Below, in pieces: positions 1 through 6,346 of a stretch of DNA of 13,421 bases (position 1 is the first letter of the stretch; every line of letters begins with the position of its first letter). This DNA comes from CAYHSR01 sp043821725 (lineage in GTDB: Bacteria > Patescibacteriota > Patescibacteriia > Magasanikbacterales > GWA2-37-8). Where the stretch lies: positions 1 to 13,421 of the forward strand of contig JBDRCM010000034.1 of the NCBI GenBank assembly GCA_043821725.1, written 5' to 3'. The notes under the pieces were generated by a model. That model did not search any database. It saw only the letters and a list, made by a program, of their open reading frames with translations, and was not told where the DNA came from. The translations under genes and the position numbers were made by a program.

Positions 1-202
1 AATTATGAGACAAAATCGTTGATAATTCCATAGTTATCTTCGCTCGCTCGGAAAAGAAAAATTATAATTTTTCTTTTCTCTCGCTTCGCTTGATAAAAAA
101 TTTTGAGGCCTATCTGTAAGATAAGCCAAGAAATTTTGAAATGATTTTGGTCTAAATTTATGAATTGCAGTAGAAATGGTATTTGGTGGTAGGCCCGTTC
201 AG
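1..202. other. Non-coding stretch before tRNA-Ile
   Basis: I find no convincing gene here. The stretch lies downstream of the minus-strand tRNA-Ile and is AT-rich apart from two short GC-rich runs (CGCTCGCTCG at 41-50 and TCGCTTCGCT at 81-90) flanking the palindrome at 51-78. An open minus-strand frame overlaps it but runs straight through the tRNA, so it is not a gene. Confidence 0.6.
51..78. repeat. Perfect 28-bp palindrome
   Basis: The 28 bases equal their own reverse complement: the left arm starts GAAAAGAAAAATTA and the right arm is its exact complement. In RNA it would fold into a long A/U-rich hairpin. It sits about 125 bases past the end of the minus-strand tRNA-Ile, so it could end that transcript or one arriving from the left. 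A T-rich tail typical of a simple intrinsic terminator is absent on both sides, so its function is open. Confidence 0.75.
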
Positions 203-275
203 TGCGCCCAGATGGACTTGAACCATCGACCCCTGGCTTATAAGGCCAGTGCTCTAACCACTGAGCTATGGGCGC
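203..275 (-). tRNA. tRNA-Ile (anticodon UAU)
   Basis: Read on the minus strand, a complete cloverleaf can be drawn. The acceptor is GCGCCCA/TGGGCGC with discriminator A; the D arm is GCTC/GAGC; the anticodon stem is CTGGC/GCCAG around the loop CTTATAA; the T arm is GATGG/CCATC around TTCAAGT. Positions 34-36 of the loop read UAU, which decodes the isoleucine codon AUA. The 3' CCA is not encoded. Most bacteria read AUA with a CAU tRNA modified to lysidine by TilS, so a UAU anticodon is uncommon. The charging identity is inferred from the anticodon. Confidence 0.95.
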
Positions 276-294
276 ATTATGCCATTTTATCTTC

Positions 295-323
295 ATAATA
301 TACTATTTTGGCTTTTTTTTCAA
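295..323 (-). promoter_or_regulatory. Promoter for tRNA-Ile
   Basis: On the minus strand, TTGAAA (318-323) and TATTAT (295-300) are separated by exactly 17 bases, a good vegetative sigma-factor match. Transcription would start about 13 bases before the mature tRNA 5' end. Confidence 0.6.
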
Positions 324-361
324 GAGTTTGCCAAATATCCAAAAAAGCTGATTTTAAAAAA

Positions 362-390
362 TTGCAAAAAAGCTGTTAAACTGATAAAAT
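362..390 (+). promoter_or_regulatory. Promoter for the PAP2 phosphatase gene
   Basis: TTGCAA (362-367) and TAAAAT (385-390) are 17 bases apart, and a TGA before the -10 box gives an extended -10. The predicted start point, about 7 bases past the -10, falls on the ATG at 397, so the mRNA may be leaderless. Confidence 0.6.
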
Positions 391-396
391 TACCTC

Positions 397-921
397 ATGA
401 ATACAAATACAAAGCTATTTTTTAATATACATAATTTATCCGGCAAAAGCCGATTTTTGGATGTTTTTTCATATATTGGGGCAAAATATGTCATATTTTT
501 TATGACAATATTGTATGTTTTTCTATGTTTGATATTTTTCCCAATGTATGGACGCGTTGTGTATCCTGTTATTTATCCACTCAATGCCTTTATACTTTCA
601 TGGCTTGTTGGCCTGCTTATCAGCTTGTTAATAGGAAAGATGGCGCGCAGGCCTCGTCCATACATAACATACTCGGATAAAGTAAAAAAGAAATTTAGTG
701 CTTGGTTTAGCTGGAAATCATTTCCTTCTGATCATGCTTTTACTGCTTTTCTTTTTTTCTTTTCAGCAATGATTTTCAGTGTTCCATTTTATTGGATTTT
801 TTTGCCATTGGCATTATGGGTTGGATGGGGAAGAGTTTACTGCGGTGTTCATTATCCATTGGATATTGCAGGAGGATTTATTTTGGCTGGATTGATGATA
901 GGGACACTTTTTTTGCTGTAA
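397..921 (+). CDS. PAP2-family phosphatase, likely undecaprenyl-diphosphatase
   Basis: This 174-residue integral membrane enzyme of the type 2 phosphatidic acid phosphatase family probably removes a phosphate from undecaprenyl diphosphate to recycle the lipid carrier for peptidoglycan. The three family motifs are visible: K81 to R87-P88 (KMARRPRP, one residue shorter than the usual KX6RP), PSDH at 110-113, and R146-X5-H152-X3-D156. The D in PSDH, where many lipid phosphatases have G, resembles BcrC/YbjG-type undecaprenyl-diphosphatases. Hydrophobic segments lie around residues 32-48, 60-80, 115-130, 132-145 and 158-174. There is no Shine-Dalgarno sequence, and a promoter ends 6 bases before the ATG. 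Family membership is secure; the exact substrate is inferred. Confidence 0.88.
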   Translation: MNTNTKLFFNIHNLSGKSRFLDVFSYIGAKYVIFFMTILYVFLCLIFFPMYGRVVYPVIYPLNAFILSWLVGLLISLLIGKMARRPRPYITYSDKVKKKFSAWFSWKSFPSDHAFTAFLFFFSAMIFSVPFYWIFLPLALWVGWGRVYCGVHYPLDIAGGFILAGLMIGTLFLL

Positions 922-950
922 TTGACTTTGCGCCAAATTATTATTATCTT
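922..950 (+). promoter_or_regulatory. Possible promoter for the nucleotidyltransferase operon
   Basis: TTGACT (922-927), directly after the phosphatase stop codon, and TATCTT (945-950) are 17 bases apart. The start point would be near 957, leaving a leader of about 8 bases before the ATG at 965. The -10 box is only a moderate match. Confidence 0.45.
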
Positions 951-964
951 GAACCGAACACATT

Positions 965-1657
965 ATGAAAGCAATAATTTTAGCTGGCGGACTTGGAACC
1001 CGCTTGCGTCCACTAACCCACAACACGCCAAAACCGCTTTTGCCAATCAAAGGCAAGCCCATAATGCAGTTCGCAATTGAAAATCTTGTGAAGCACGGTA
1101 TCAAAGATATTATTTTGTCAGTTGGCTACAAAGCAGAAGAAATAATGGAATATTTCGGAAATGGCTCAAAGATGAAAGTAAATTTATCTTATTCAATAGA
1201 AGATACGCCGCTTGGAACCGGCGGAGCAGTTAAGAAAGCCGCTGAAAATGTTGGTAGCCAGTTTATTTTAATATGGGGCGACAATTTAATGGATGTTGAT
1301 ATTGCGAAAATGATTGTAGAACACGAAAACACAGGCGCGCTTATTACAATGGCTCTTACTCCGCGTCCTGATATTGAAAATTTCGGTGTTGCAAATATAC
1401 AAGGAGACAAAATTATCAGTTTTATTGAAAAGCCAAAAAAAGAGATAGCGCCAGACAATCTGATAAATGCCGGCGCTTTCATAATTAACAAAAAAGCTCT
1501 TGATATTCTACCTGAAGGAGTTTCATCAATTGAAAAGCAGTGTTTTGAGCTACTTGCGTTGCAAGGCATGGTTCGGGCATTTATGCATAAAGGTCAGTGG
1601 TTTCCAACTGATACCATTGAAAAATATGAGTTGGCAAATAAGCATTTTCCCCAATGA
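965..1657 (+). CDS. Sugar-1-phosphate nucleotidyltransferase (MurU/RmlA-like)
   Basis: This cytosolic enzyme of the nucleotidyltransferase superfamily joins an NTP and a sugar 1-phosphate to make an NDP-sugar. The N-terminal signature GGLGTRLRPLT with PKPLLPI spans residues 8-28. Residues 84-87 read GTGG, GD at 105-106 supplies a metal-binding Asp, EKPK is at 155-158, NAGAF at 168-172, and D216 in WFPTDT matches the second metal-binding Asp. At 230 residues it has the catalytic domain alone, with no left-handed beta-helix acyltransferase. That length fits MurNAc-1-phosphate uridylyltransferase (MurU) or mannose-1-phosphate guanylyltransferase types. Its stop overlaps the mltG start by four bases (ATGA), so the two are translationally coupled. 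The sugar and nucleotide cannot be decided from sequence alone. Confidence 0.88.
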   Translation: MKAIILAGGLGTRLRPLTHNTPKPLLPIKGKPIMQFAIENLVKHGIKDIILSVGYKAEEIMEYFGNGSKMKVNLSYSIEDTPLGTGGAVKKAAENVGSQFILIWGDNLMDVDIAKMIVEHENTGALITMALTPRPDIENFGVANIQGDKIISFIEKPKKEIAPDNLINAGAFIINKKALDILPEGVSSIEKQCFELLALQGMVRAFMHKGQWFPTDTIEKYELANKHFPQ

Positions 1658-2517
1658 AAAAAATAATTAAAATAGTTTTACTTGTTGCAGTGCTCGGTGC
1701 AAGTATAGCCGGAATTTCTTTATATATTAAAATCAAAAACAGGCCGATTCCGGCGCCTATTGTTCCAAGAGAGGAAATTGATATAACAATTATTCCGGGC
1801 TGGAATTTAAAGCAAATTGTTGCGGATTGGATCTCAAACGGGATTATTAAAGATGAAAATGAATTATATCAAAGATTGGGAATTCCAACATACAATTATT
1901 CAGCATTTAATAAAAAAGCTCCGGTTCTTAATTTTCAAGAAAACCGAAAAGATTTGTTTCCTTTGCTTTTGACTCGTCCGGATTATGTGTCGTACGAAGG
2001 ATATTTGTTTCCGGATACTTATAGAATATACAAAGATGCCGAGCTTCACGAAGTTCTTAAAAAGATTTTTTCCAATCTTGAGAAAAAAATAACAGCAGAA
2101 ATGCGATTGGAAATCAATAAGCAGGGAAAAAATTTATTTCAAATACTTACAATGGCATCTCTTATTGAAAGGGAAGCGCGTTCTCAAGAGGAGATGGAAA
2201 TAATATCAGATATTTTTTGGAGGAGATTGAACAGGAATTGGGCTTTGCAGTCCTGCGCTTCAGTTAATTATATTACAGGCAAGAATGTGCCGTATGTTTC
2301 CGCGCAAGATACTGAAATTGACAGCCCTTACAATACTTACAAATATCCCGGATTGCCTCTCGGCCCGATTGGAAATCCCGGACTTTCAGCCATAAAAGCC
2401 GCGATTTATCCATCAAAAAATAATTATTGGTATTTTATGACCGGCAATGACGGCATAATGCGGTATGCAAGCAAGCTTGACCAACACAATTCAAATGTAT
2501 ATAAATATTTAAAATAA
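1654..2517 (+). CDS. mltG: Endolytic murein transglycosylase MltG (YceG-like)
   Basis: This membrane-anchored enzyme cuts nascent glycan strands of peptidoglycan and is thought to set their length. A single N-terminal transmembrane anchor (about 4-25) is followed by a short LysM-like region (about 42-75) and the YceG catalytic domain. The segment ASLIEREA (168-175) holds the expected catalytic glutamate, E172, equivalent to E218 of the E. coli protein. EGYLFPDTY (115-123), LQSCASVNY (198-206) and YPGLPLGPIGNPG (231-243) are family landmarks. LQSCASVNY replaces the commoner LQSDPTVxY. At 287 residues it is shorter than the 340 residues of E. coli. The ATG overlaps the preceding stop codon. With the nucleotidyltransferase and PAP2 phosphatase it forms an envelope-synthesis neighbourhood. 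Confidence 0.92.
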   Translation: MKKIIKIVLLVAVLGASIAGISLYIKIKNRPIPAPIVPREEIDITIIPGWNLKQIVADWISNGIIKDENELYQRLGIPTYNYSAFNKKAPVLNFQENRKDLFPLLLTRPDYVSYEGYLFPDTYRIYKDAELHEVLKKIFSNLEKKITAEMRLEINKQGKNLFQILTMASLIEREARSQEEMEIISDIFWRRLNRNWALQSCASVNYITGKNVPYVSAQDTEIDSPYNTYKYPGLPLGPIGNPGLSAIKAAIYPSKNNYWYFMTGNDGIMRYASKLDQHNSNVYKYLK

Positions 2518-2538
2518 AGCCCTGACACTTTCGTAATT

Positions 2539-3660
2539 ATGCTCACATCTGATTTTGACTACAATTTACCCGCTGAATTGATCGCTCAAACTCCGGCAAG
2601 CCCGCGGGATTGTTCGCGCTTGATGGTGGTTGACAAGATGCAAAAAAAAATCAGCCACAAGCATTTTCAAGACATTACAAAATACATATCAAACAATGAT
2701 CTTGTGGTATGGAACAATTCAAAGGTCTTTAAAGCTCGCCTGAAAGGAACAATAATGCTTGATGAATCCAGCGATGACATATCAGATAAGCGTGAACAAC
2801 GGATGAAGCTTTCAGACATGATTTTGAACGCTCCAGAAGTTGAAATCTTTTTGCTCCGCCCGGCTGAAAATTTCGGAGTTTGGAGCGTGTTGGCCAAGCC
2901 GGCAAAAAAACTGCGTTTGGGAATGAAAATAGTGTTTGCGCATGATTTTTTTTGTAGCGTTTTGTTGAAACAGGATGATGGAACTTTACTTGTTGAATTT
3001 ACTGAAGATGATATGAGTATACGCGCCAAAGCAAACAAATATGGAGAAGTGCCAACTCCTCCATATATTAAAAAGCCCATCGCAGGCATTGGAAGCTGTT
3101 TAGAAGACGATTACCAAACTATTTACGCGCGCGAAGAAGGATCTGTTGCCGCTCCAACCGCTGGATTTCATTTTACGCCAAAATTGGTTGAGCAATTAAA
3201 AGTAAAAGGCGTTGAATTTGCTGAAATAACTTTGCATGTCGGGTTGGGAACTTTTCAGCCAATTAAAACCGACAATACAGATGATCACAAAATGCATAGT
3301 GAATGGGTTTCACTTACGTCATCTAACGCCGATCTTATCAATCAGGCAAAAAAAGATGGCAGAAGAGTTATTGCGGTTGGAACAACAACCGCAAGAACGT
3401 TGGAAGGAGTAGCTTCATTGTCAGCCGGCTTGCCAGCTCTTAGTCCATATACCGGCGATATAAATATATTTATAATTCCGGGATATAAATTCAAAATAAT
3501 TGACGCTTTAATAACTAATTTTCATCTGCCAAAATCAACTTTGTTAATGATGATTAGCGCTTTTATTGGAAGCGAAAAATTTACTCTTGATTGTTATCAA
3601 AAAGCAATTAAAGCAAATTATCGCTTTTACAGTTTTGGCGATGCAATGCTCATAAAATAA
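2539..3660 (+). CDS. queA: S-adenosylmethionine:tRNA ribosyltransferase-isomerase QueA
   Basis: QueA transfers the ribosyl group of S-adenosylmethionine to preQ1 already placed at wobble position 34 of tRNAs with GUN anticodons, giving epoxyqueuosine. The protein matches the family end to end: DFDYNLPAELIAQTPA at the N terminus, VWNNSKVFKARL (57-68), APTAGFHFTP (205-214), TLHVGLGTFQP (231-241), NFHLPKSTLL (327-336) and YRFYSFGDAM (361-370). At 373 residues it is slightly long. The excess is a polar insert at about 72-99, rich in D, S, K and R, where most QueA proteins go straight from ARLxG to the EVLLL strand. It starts 21 bases after mltG without a Shine-Dalgarno site. The C terminus stops just after GDAMLIK. 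A transporter for queuosine precursors lies at 5607-6272. Confidence 0.96.
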   Translation: MLTSDFDYNLPAELIAQTPASPRDCSRLMVVDKMQKKISHKHFQDITKYISNNDLVVWNNSKVFKARLKGTIMLDESSDDISDKREQRMKLSDMILNAPEVEIFLLRPAENFGVWSVLAKPAKKLRLGMKIVFAHDFFCSVLLKQDDGTLLVEFTEDDMSIRAKANKYGEVPTPPYIKKPIAGIGSCLEDDYQTIYAREEGSVAAPTAGFHFTPKLVEQLKVKGVEFAEITLHVGLGTFQPIKTDNTDDHKMHSEWVSLTSSNADLINQAKKDGRRVIAVGTTTARTLEGVASLSAGLPALSPYTGDINIFIIPGYKFKIIDALITNFHLPKSTLLMMISAFIGSEKFTLDCYQKAIKANYRFYSFGDAMLIK

Positions 3661-3664
3661 CAGT

Positions 3665-4201
3665 ATGCAAAATACATTTTGTGGACGCGGTTATATCTTC
3701 GGCCTTCTGGCTATTTTTGTCGGATTACCCGGTTTAGCCGGTATATTTGTCGTAATCAAACTTTTTTTGCAAGCACAGGAAGTGGAAAAGACGGCGTTCA
3801 ACACCTTAATTATTTTATCTATGGTAGCGATAATTTTGGCAATAATATTTTTAGCCAAACGGGAATTGATGTTTGATGAAGGCGCAGTGCGGTATAGGTC
3901 ATTGTTATCTGATAAGATTATTTATTGGCCCAATGTTGAACAGGTGCGGGCTCAAGACAATTCCGCAGAGGGTTCCATGTATATTAAAATACGCGATAAT
4001 GAAAAACAAAGAATAACTATAAGCACAACATTTTTTTCTTTTAAGGATTTTGTTAAAATTGTCAAAAATGTTGATCAAAATATAACAAAGCATAATTTAA
4101 TTCTGGATGATAAAGGCGGTTTTTTTGAAAAAATCAAGACAATGGACGATAAAGCTATTGAAAATTTTAAAAAAAAAATGAAAATATGCTGTCTGAATTA
4201 A
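3665..4201 (+). CDS. Two-helix membrane protein with a PH-like domain, unknown function
   Basis: I do not recognise a named family. The 178-residue protein has two hydrophobic segments, about 10-35 and 47-64. A cytosolic region follows with alternating strands (RELMFDEGAVRYRSLL, IIYWPNVEQVRA, SMYIKIRD, RITIS) and then a helix (FKDFVKIVKNVDQN). This is the layout of bacterial PH-like domains attached to a membrane hairpin. The C-terminal tail is lysine-rich. It begins 4 bases after queA and overlaps the alkD start by 16 bases, so it belongs to the same operon. Another two-helix protein of similar layout is encoded at 10182-10685. The fold assignment is inferred from the strand pattern only. 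Confidence 0.72.
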   Translation: MQNTFCGRGYIFGLLAIFVGLPGLAGIFVVIKLFLQAQEVEKTAFNTLIILSMVAIILAIIFLAKRELMFDEGAVRYRSLLSDKIIYWPNVEQVRAQDNSAEGSMYIKIRDNEKQRITISTTFFSFKDFVKIVKNVDQNITKHNLILDDKGGFFEKIKTMDDKAIENFKKKMKICCLN

Positions 4202-4890
4202 AAAAAGACCTACTGATAATGGCTGATCCAATAAGGGCGAAAAACTGCCTTAGGTTTTTCAAAACCGGAAAAGGCGAATATGGAGCAGGGGATAAATTCA
4301 TTGGCGTATCAAATCCTGACCAGAGAAAAATAGCGAAAAAGTATAAGAATTTGCGCATTGGCGATCTGCAGAAGCTTCTTAGTGACAAAATACATGAGCA
4401 TAGGCAAGTCGCGCTGTATATTTTAGTGGATCAATTCGCGCGAAGCAAAAATAACGAGTTTGCCAGAAAAAAAATTGTTAAACTTTATTTAAAAAATACA
4501 AAAAAAATAAATAATTGGGACTTAGTTGACTGTTCAGCGCATCATGTTTTAGGCTCTTATCTGCTGGATAAAAAAGACAGAAAAATTTTATATAAACTGG
4601 CAAAATCAAAAAATCTTTGGGAGCGCAGAATCAGCATAATCGCGACTTTTTTGTTTATTAGAACCAATGATTTTAAAGACGCAATCAAAATAGCCGAGAT
4701 TTTATTGAATGATTCCCATGATTTAATACACAAGGCCGTTGGATGGATGTTGCGCGAAGTTGGAAATCGTGATTTGAAAGTTGAAGAAGATTTTCTTAAA
4801 AAATATTATAAAAAAATGCCACGAGTAATGTTAAGGTATGCAATAGAAAAATTCAATAAAAAAAGTAAACAGTTTTACATGAAAAAGTAA
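4186..4890 (+). CDS. AlkD-type DNA alkylation repair glycosylase
   Basis: AlkD proteins excise positively charged alkylated bases (N3- and N7-alkylpurines) from DNA using HEAT-like helical repeats, without flipping the base. The 234-residue length is normal for the family. Landmarks are RFFKTGKGEYGAGDKFIGV (23-41), NNWDLVD (109-115) with W111 and D115, LWERRIS (144-150) with R147/R148, and HKAVGWMLREVGNRD (182-196) with W187. These correspond to the Trp, Asp, Arg and Trp that line the DNA-binding cleft of Bacillus cereus AlkD. The chosen ATG lies inside the end of the preceding gene; M12 is an alternative start but would remove part of the first helix. Lysine is very abundant, which suits DNA binding and low GC. 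Confidence 0.9.
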   Translation: MLSELKKDLLIMADPIRAKNCLRFFKTGKGEYGAGDKFIGVSNPDQRKIAKKYKNLRIGDLQKLLSDKIHEHRQVALYILVDQFARSKNNEFARKKIVKLYLKNTKKINNWDLVDCSAHHVLGSYLLDKKDRKILYKLAKSKNLWERRISIIATFLFIRTNDFKDAIKIAEILLNDSHDLIHKAVGWMLREVGNRDLKVEEDFLKKYYKKMPRVMLRYAIEKFNKKSKQFYMKK

Positions 4891-4936
4891 GCACCTAAAA
4901 GTGATATTCCGCATTTTTTATAAGCACGAATAAATA

Positions 4937-4954
4937 GATAAAACATATTTTATC
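4937..4954. promoter_or_regulatory. Inverted repeat, candidate operator of the small ribbon-helix-helix genes
   Basis: GATAAAA (4937-4943) and TTTTATC (4948-4954) form a perfect 7-bp dyad around CATA. It lies 34 bases upstream of the first small DNA-binding-protein gene. No T-run follows, so it does not look like a terminator. Ribbon-helix-helix dimers usually bind such dyads and repress their own genes, which makes autoregulation a reasonable guess. I could not place a convincing promoter around it. Confidence 0.45.
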
Positions 4955-4977
4955 AAAAAATAACGTTCATTCACTAT

Positions 4978-4983
4978 AGGAGG
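4978..4983 (+). promoter_or_regulatory. Strong ribosome binding site
   Basis: AGGAGG is five bases before the ATG at 4989. It fixes the start of that gene and stands out, because nearly all other genes in the window have no such site. Confidence 0.85.
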
Positions 4984-4988
4984 CAACA

Positions 4989-5225
4989 ATGGTCAGTAGC
5001 GACAAAAGAAGGGAAAAAGCAAGAAGGCTACAAATTTGTTTTGACCAAGAGGTAAACGATTTGCTATTGGATATGAAGGCACAAGGGAGACATGCCAATT
5101 TTAAGGCCACTTTAATAGCCGGCTTAAGGGCTTTGGAGTTGGTTCATGAACTCAAGAGACACAAAAAGATAATAGTTGTTGGAGAAGACGGGCAAGAACA
5201 GATCTTGAGAATTGTCGTTTTGTAG
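4989..5225 (+). CDS. Small ribbon-helix-helix-like protein (first of pair)
   Basis: This 78-residue basic protein has no family I can name with certainty. Its pattern fits a ribbon-helix-helix DNA-binding protein: a short strand after basic residues (RRLQICF, 12-18), helix A (about 20-32), a turn, helix B (about 38-57, LIAGLRALELVHELK), then a C-terminal strand pair (KIIVVGEDGQEQILRIVV, 60-77). Ribbon-helix-helix proteins dimerise through the strand and insert it into the major groove. It has an optimal Shine-Dalgarno site and a dyad upstream. A similar gene follows 51 bases later. The two share length, layout and the RLQ strand but little identity, so they may act as a heterodimer or a duplicated regulator pair. 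Confidence 0.7.
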   Translation: MVSSDKRREKARRLQICFDQEVNDLLLDMKAQGRHANFKATLIAGLRALELVHELKRHKKIIVVGEDGQEQILRIVVL

Positions 5226-5264
5226 TATTTTCCGACCATCCAGTTCATCAACAGGCAACCCAAA

Positions 5265-5270
5265 AGGGAG
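5265..5270 (+). promoter_or_regulatory. Strong ribosome binding site
   Basis: GGGAGG is six bases before the ATG at 5277 and decides the start of the second small gene. Confidence 0.8.
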
Positions 5271-5276
5271 GCATTA

Positions 5277-5495
5277 ATGAGCGAAAGAAGAAAAAGGTTG
5301 CAGCTTGATCTTTCAGAAGTAATGCATAAGCAATTAGAGGAAATGAGAGTCGAGCTGGATAAGGCGACTTTAACTTCCGTAGCTTATTCGGCGCTCAAAG
5401 TCCTATTGTGGGTCGTAAAGATACAAAGTCAAGGGGGAAAAATTTTAGTGGAAGATTCAGAAGGGCGCCAACGCGTAATGGAGTTCTTGCTGTGA
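5277..5495 (+). CDS. Small ribbon-helix-helix-like protein (second of pair)
   Basis: This is a 72-residue protein with the layout of its neighbour: basic N terminus, strand KRLQLDL (6-12), helix A (about 13-28, EVMHKQLEEMRVEL), helix B (about 31-51, TLTSVAYSALKVLLWVVKIQ), then GGKILVEDSEGRQRVMEFL. The last segment resembles the C-terminal GG-(K/R)-x-(I/V)-L-x-(D/E) tail of many short CopG-like proteins. No toxin gene lies beside the pair, so an antitoxin role is not supported. Transcriptional regulation or nucleoid binding is more likely. It is probably cotranscribed with the gene before it, and the hairpin at 5535-5559 follows. Confidence 0.72.
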   Translation: MSERRKRLQLDLSEVMHKQLEEMRVELDKATLTSVAYSALKVLLWVVKIQSQGGKILVEDSEGRQRVMEFLL

Positions 5496-5531
5496 AATTC
5501 ATTTCTAAATATCGATCCTGCATCCCCATCC

Positions 5532-5559
5532 AAAAAAGAGCGCCCAATGGACGCTCTTT
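5532..5559 (-). terminator. Terminator after the YhhQ-type gene, possibly bidirectional
   Basis: AAAGAGCG (5535-5542) and CGCTCTTT (5552-5559) form a perfect 8-bp stem with a 9-base loop. Read on the minus strand the stem ends in a run of six T, a good intrinsic terminator for the transporter gene that ends at 5607. In the plus direction only three T follow, so it is a weaker stop for the small-gene pair. Confidence 0.75.
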
Positions 5560-5606
5560 CATGATTTAATATTAATTTTGTGCACGCCTAATGCAATGTT
5601 TTTACA

Positions 5607-6272
5607 TTATTCTAATGTCAACGGATTGAAGTTGGTATCGCGGTCATAATAATCTTGATCTTCTCTTTTCTTTAAGAATCCAACTATCTTGTAAGTGGCC
5701 GGAAGAAGAATGATTTCGGTAAGGATTTTGAATATGTAATTGGAAATCCATATTATTCCAATCAACGACCATGGCAGAACGCCGGCAAAAGCAATAAGCA
5801 AAAATATGGTTGTATCAACAAACTGTCCCACAATGGTTGAGCCAATACAGCGAGCCCACATTTTTTTTCCTCCTGCTTTGATTTTCATTTTTGCCAGCAC
5901 ATAGCTGTTTAAAAATTCTCCAAGCAGATAAGCTACAAAACTGCCAAGCACAATTCTCGGAACCACTCCAAGGATTGAAGCGAACGCATCCTGGCCTTCC
6001 CATCCGCCGGCCGGTGGCAGAGCTGTTACCAGCCAAAAAACAAGCACCATCAAAAGATTCATTCCAAACCCTATCCAAATTACGCGCCTTGCGCGCGCAT
6101 AACCATAAACCTCGGTGAGAATATCGCCAAAGATATAGGCCAGAGGAAAGATAATCGTTCCTCCGTCAAAGCTAAACCAGCCCAGCGACAAAATTTTTGT
6201 GCTGGTTATGTTGGACAAAATCAAAATTGCCACAAACGCGGCCGTAATGATATCCAAATAACGGTATTTCAT
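5607..6272 (-). CDS. yhhQ: Queuosine precursor transporter (YhhQ/VUT family)
   Basis: This 221-residue inner-membrane protein has about six transmembrane segments. Family marks are ILSNITSTKI near the start, FPLAYIFGDILTEVYGY in the second helix region, LNSYVLAKMK in the middle, and WARCIGSTIVGQFVDTTIFLLIAF towards the end. E. coli YhhQ takes up the queuosine precursors preQ0 and preQ1; some relatives carry queuine. This fits the queA gene on the other strand, since queA acts on tRNA already carrying preQ1. Terminators on both sides make it a separate transcription unit, but I could not identify its promoter. There is no Shine-Dalgarno site. The transported precursor is inferred from the family and from queA. 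Confidence 0.88.
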   Translation of the reverse strand: MKYRYLDIITAAFVAILILSNITSTKILSLGWFSFDGGTIIFPLAYIFGDILTEVYGYARARRVIWIGFGMNLLMVLVFWLVTALPPAGGWEGQDAFASILGVVPRIVLGSFVAYLLGEFLNSYVLAKMKIKAGGKKMWARCIGSTIVGQFVDTTIFLLIAFAGVLPWSLIGIIWISNYIFKILTEIILLPATYKIVGFLKKREDQDYYDRDTNFNPLTLE

Positions 6273-6317
6273 ATTTTTTCAAATACCGGCCTTAATGTCA
6301 CCTCAGGCCAATGAATT

Positions 6318-6343
6318 AAAAAAAGCGCTGACGCGCGCTTTTT
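6318..6343 (-). terminator. Terminator of the secE-nusG-rplK operon
   Basis: On the minus strand AAAAAGCGC (complement of 6335-6343) and GCGCTTTTT (complement of 6320-6328) form a 9-bp stem with a 6-base loop, followed by further T. It begins four bases past the rplK stop codon, so transcription ends there and does not run into rplA as in most bacteria. Confidence 0.85.
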
Positions 6344-6346
6344 ATG

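Noticed and set aside
3..296. Open frame on the minus strand
   Set aside because: It runs through the whole tRNA-Ile and the AT-rich spacer and has no protein-like character.
4989..5495. Toxin-antitoxin module
   Set aside because: Both proteins look like DNA-binding ribbon-helix-helix types and neither resembles a toxin. The flanking genes are alkD and a transporter.
6273..6317. preQ1 riboswitch before the YhhQ-type gene
   Set aside because: A 5-bp GGCCT/AGGCC hairpin exists, but I do not see the conserved preQ1-I loop and A-rich tail, and the space is short. Covariance-model searches for preQ1-I, -II and -III would settle it.
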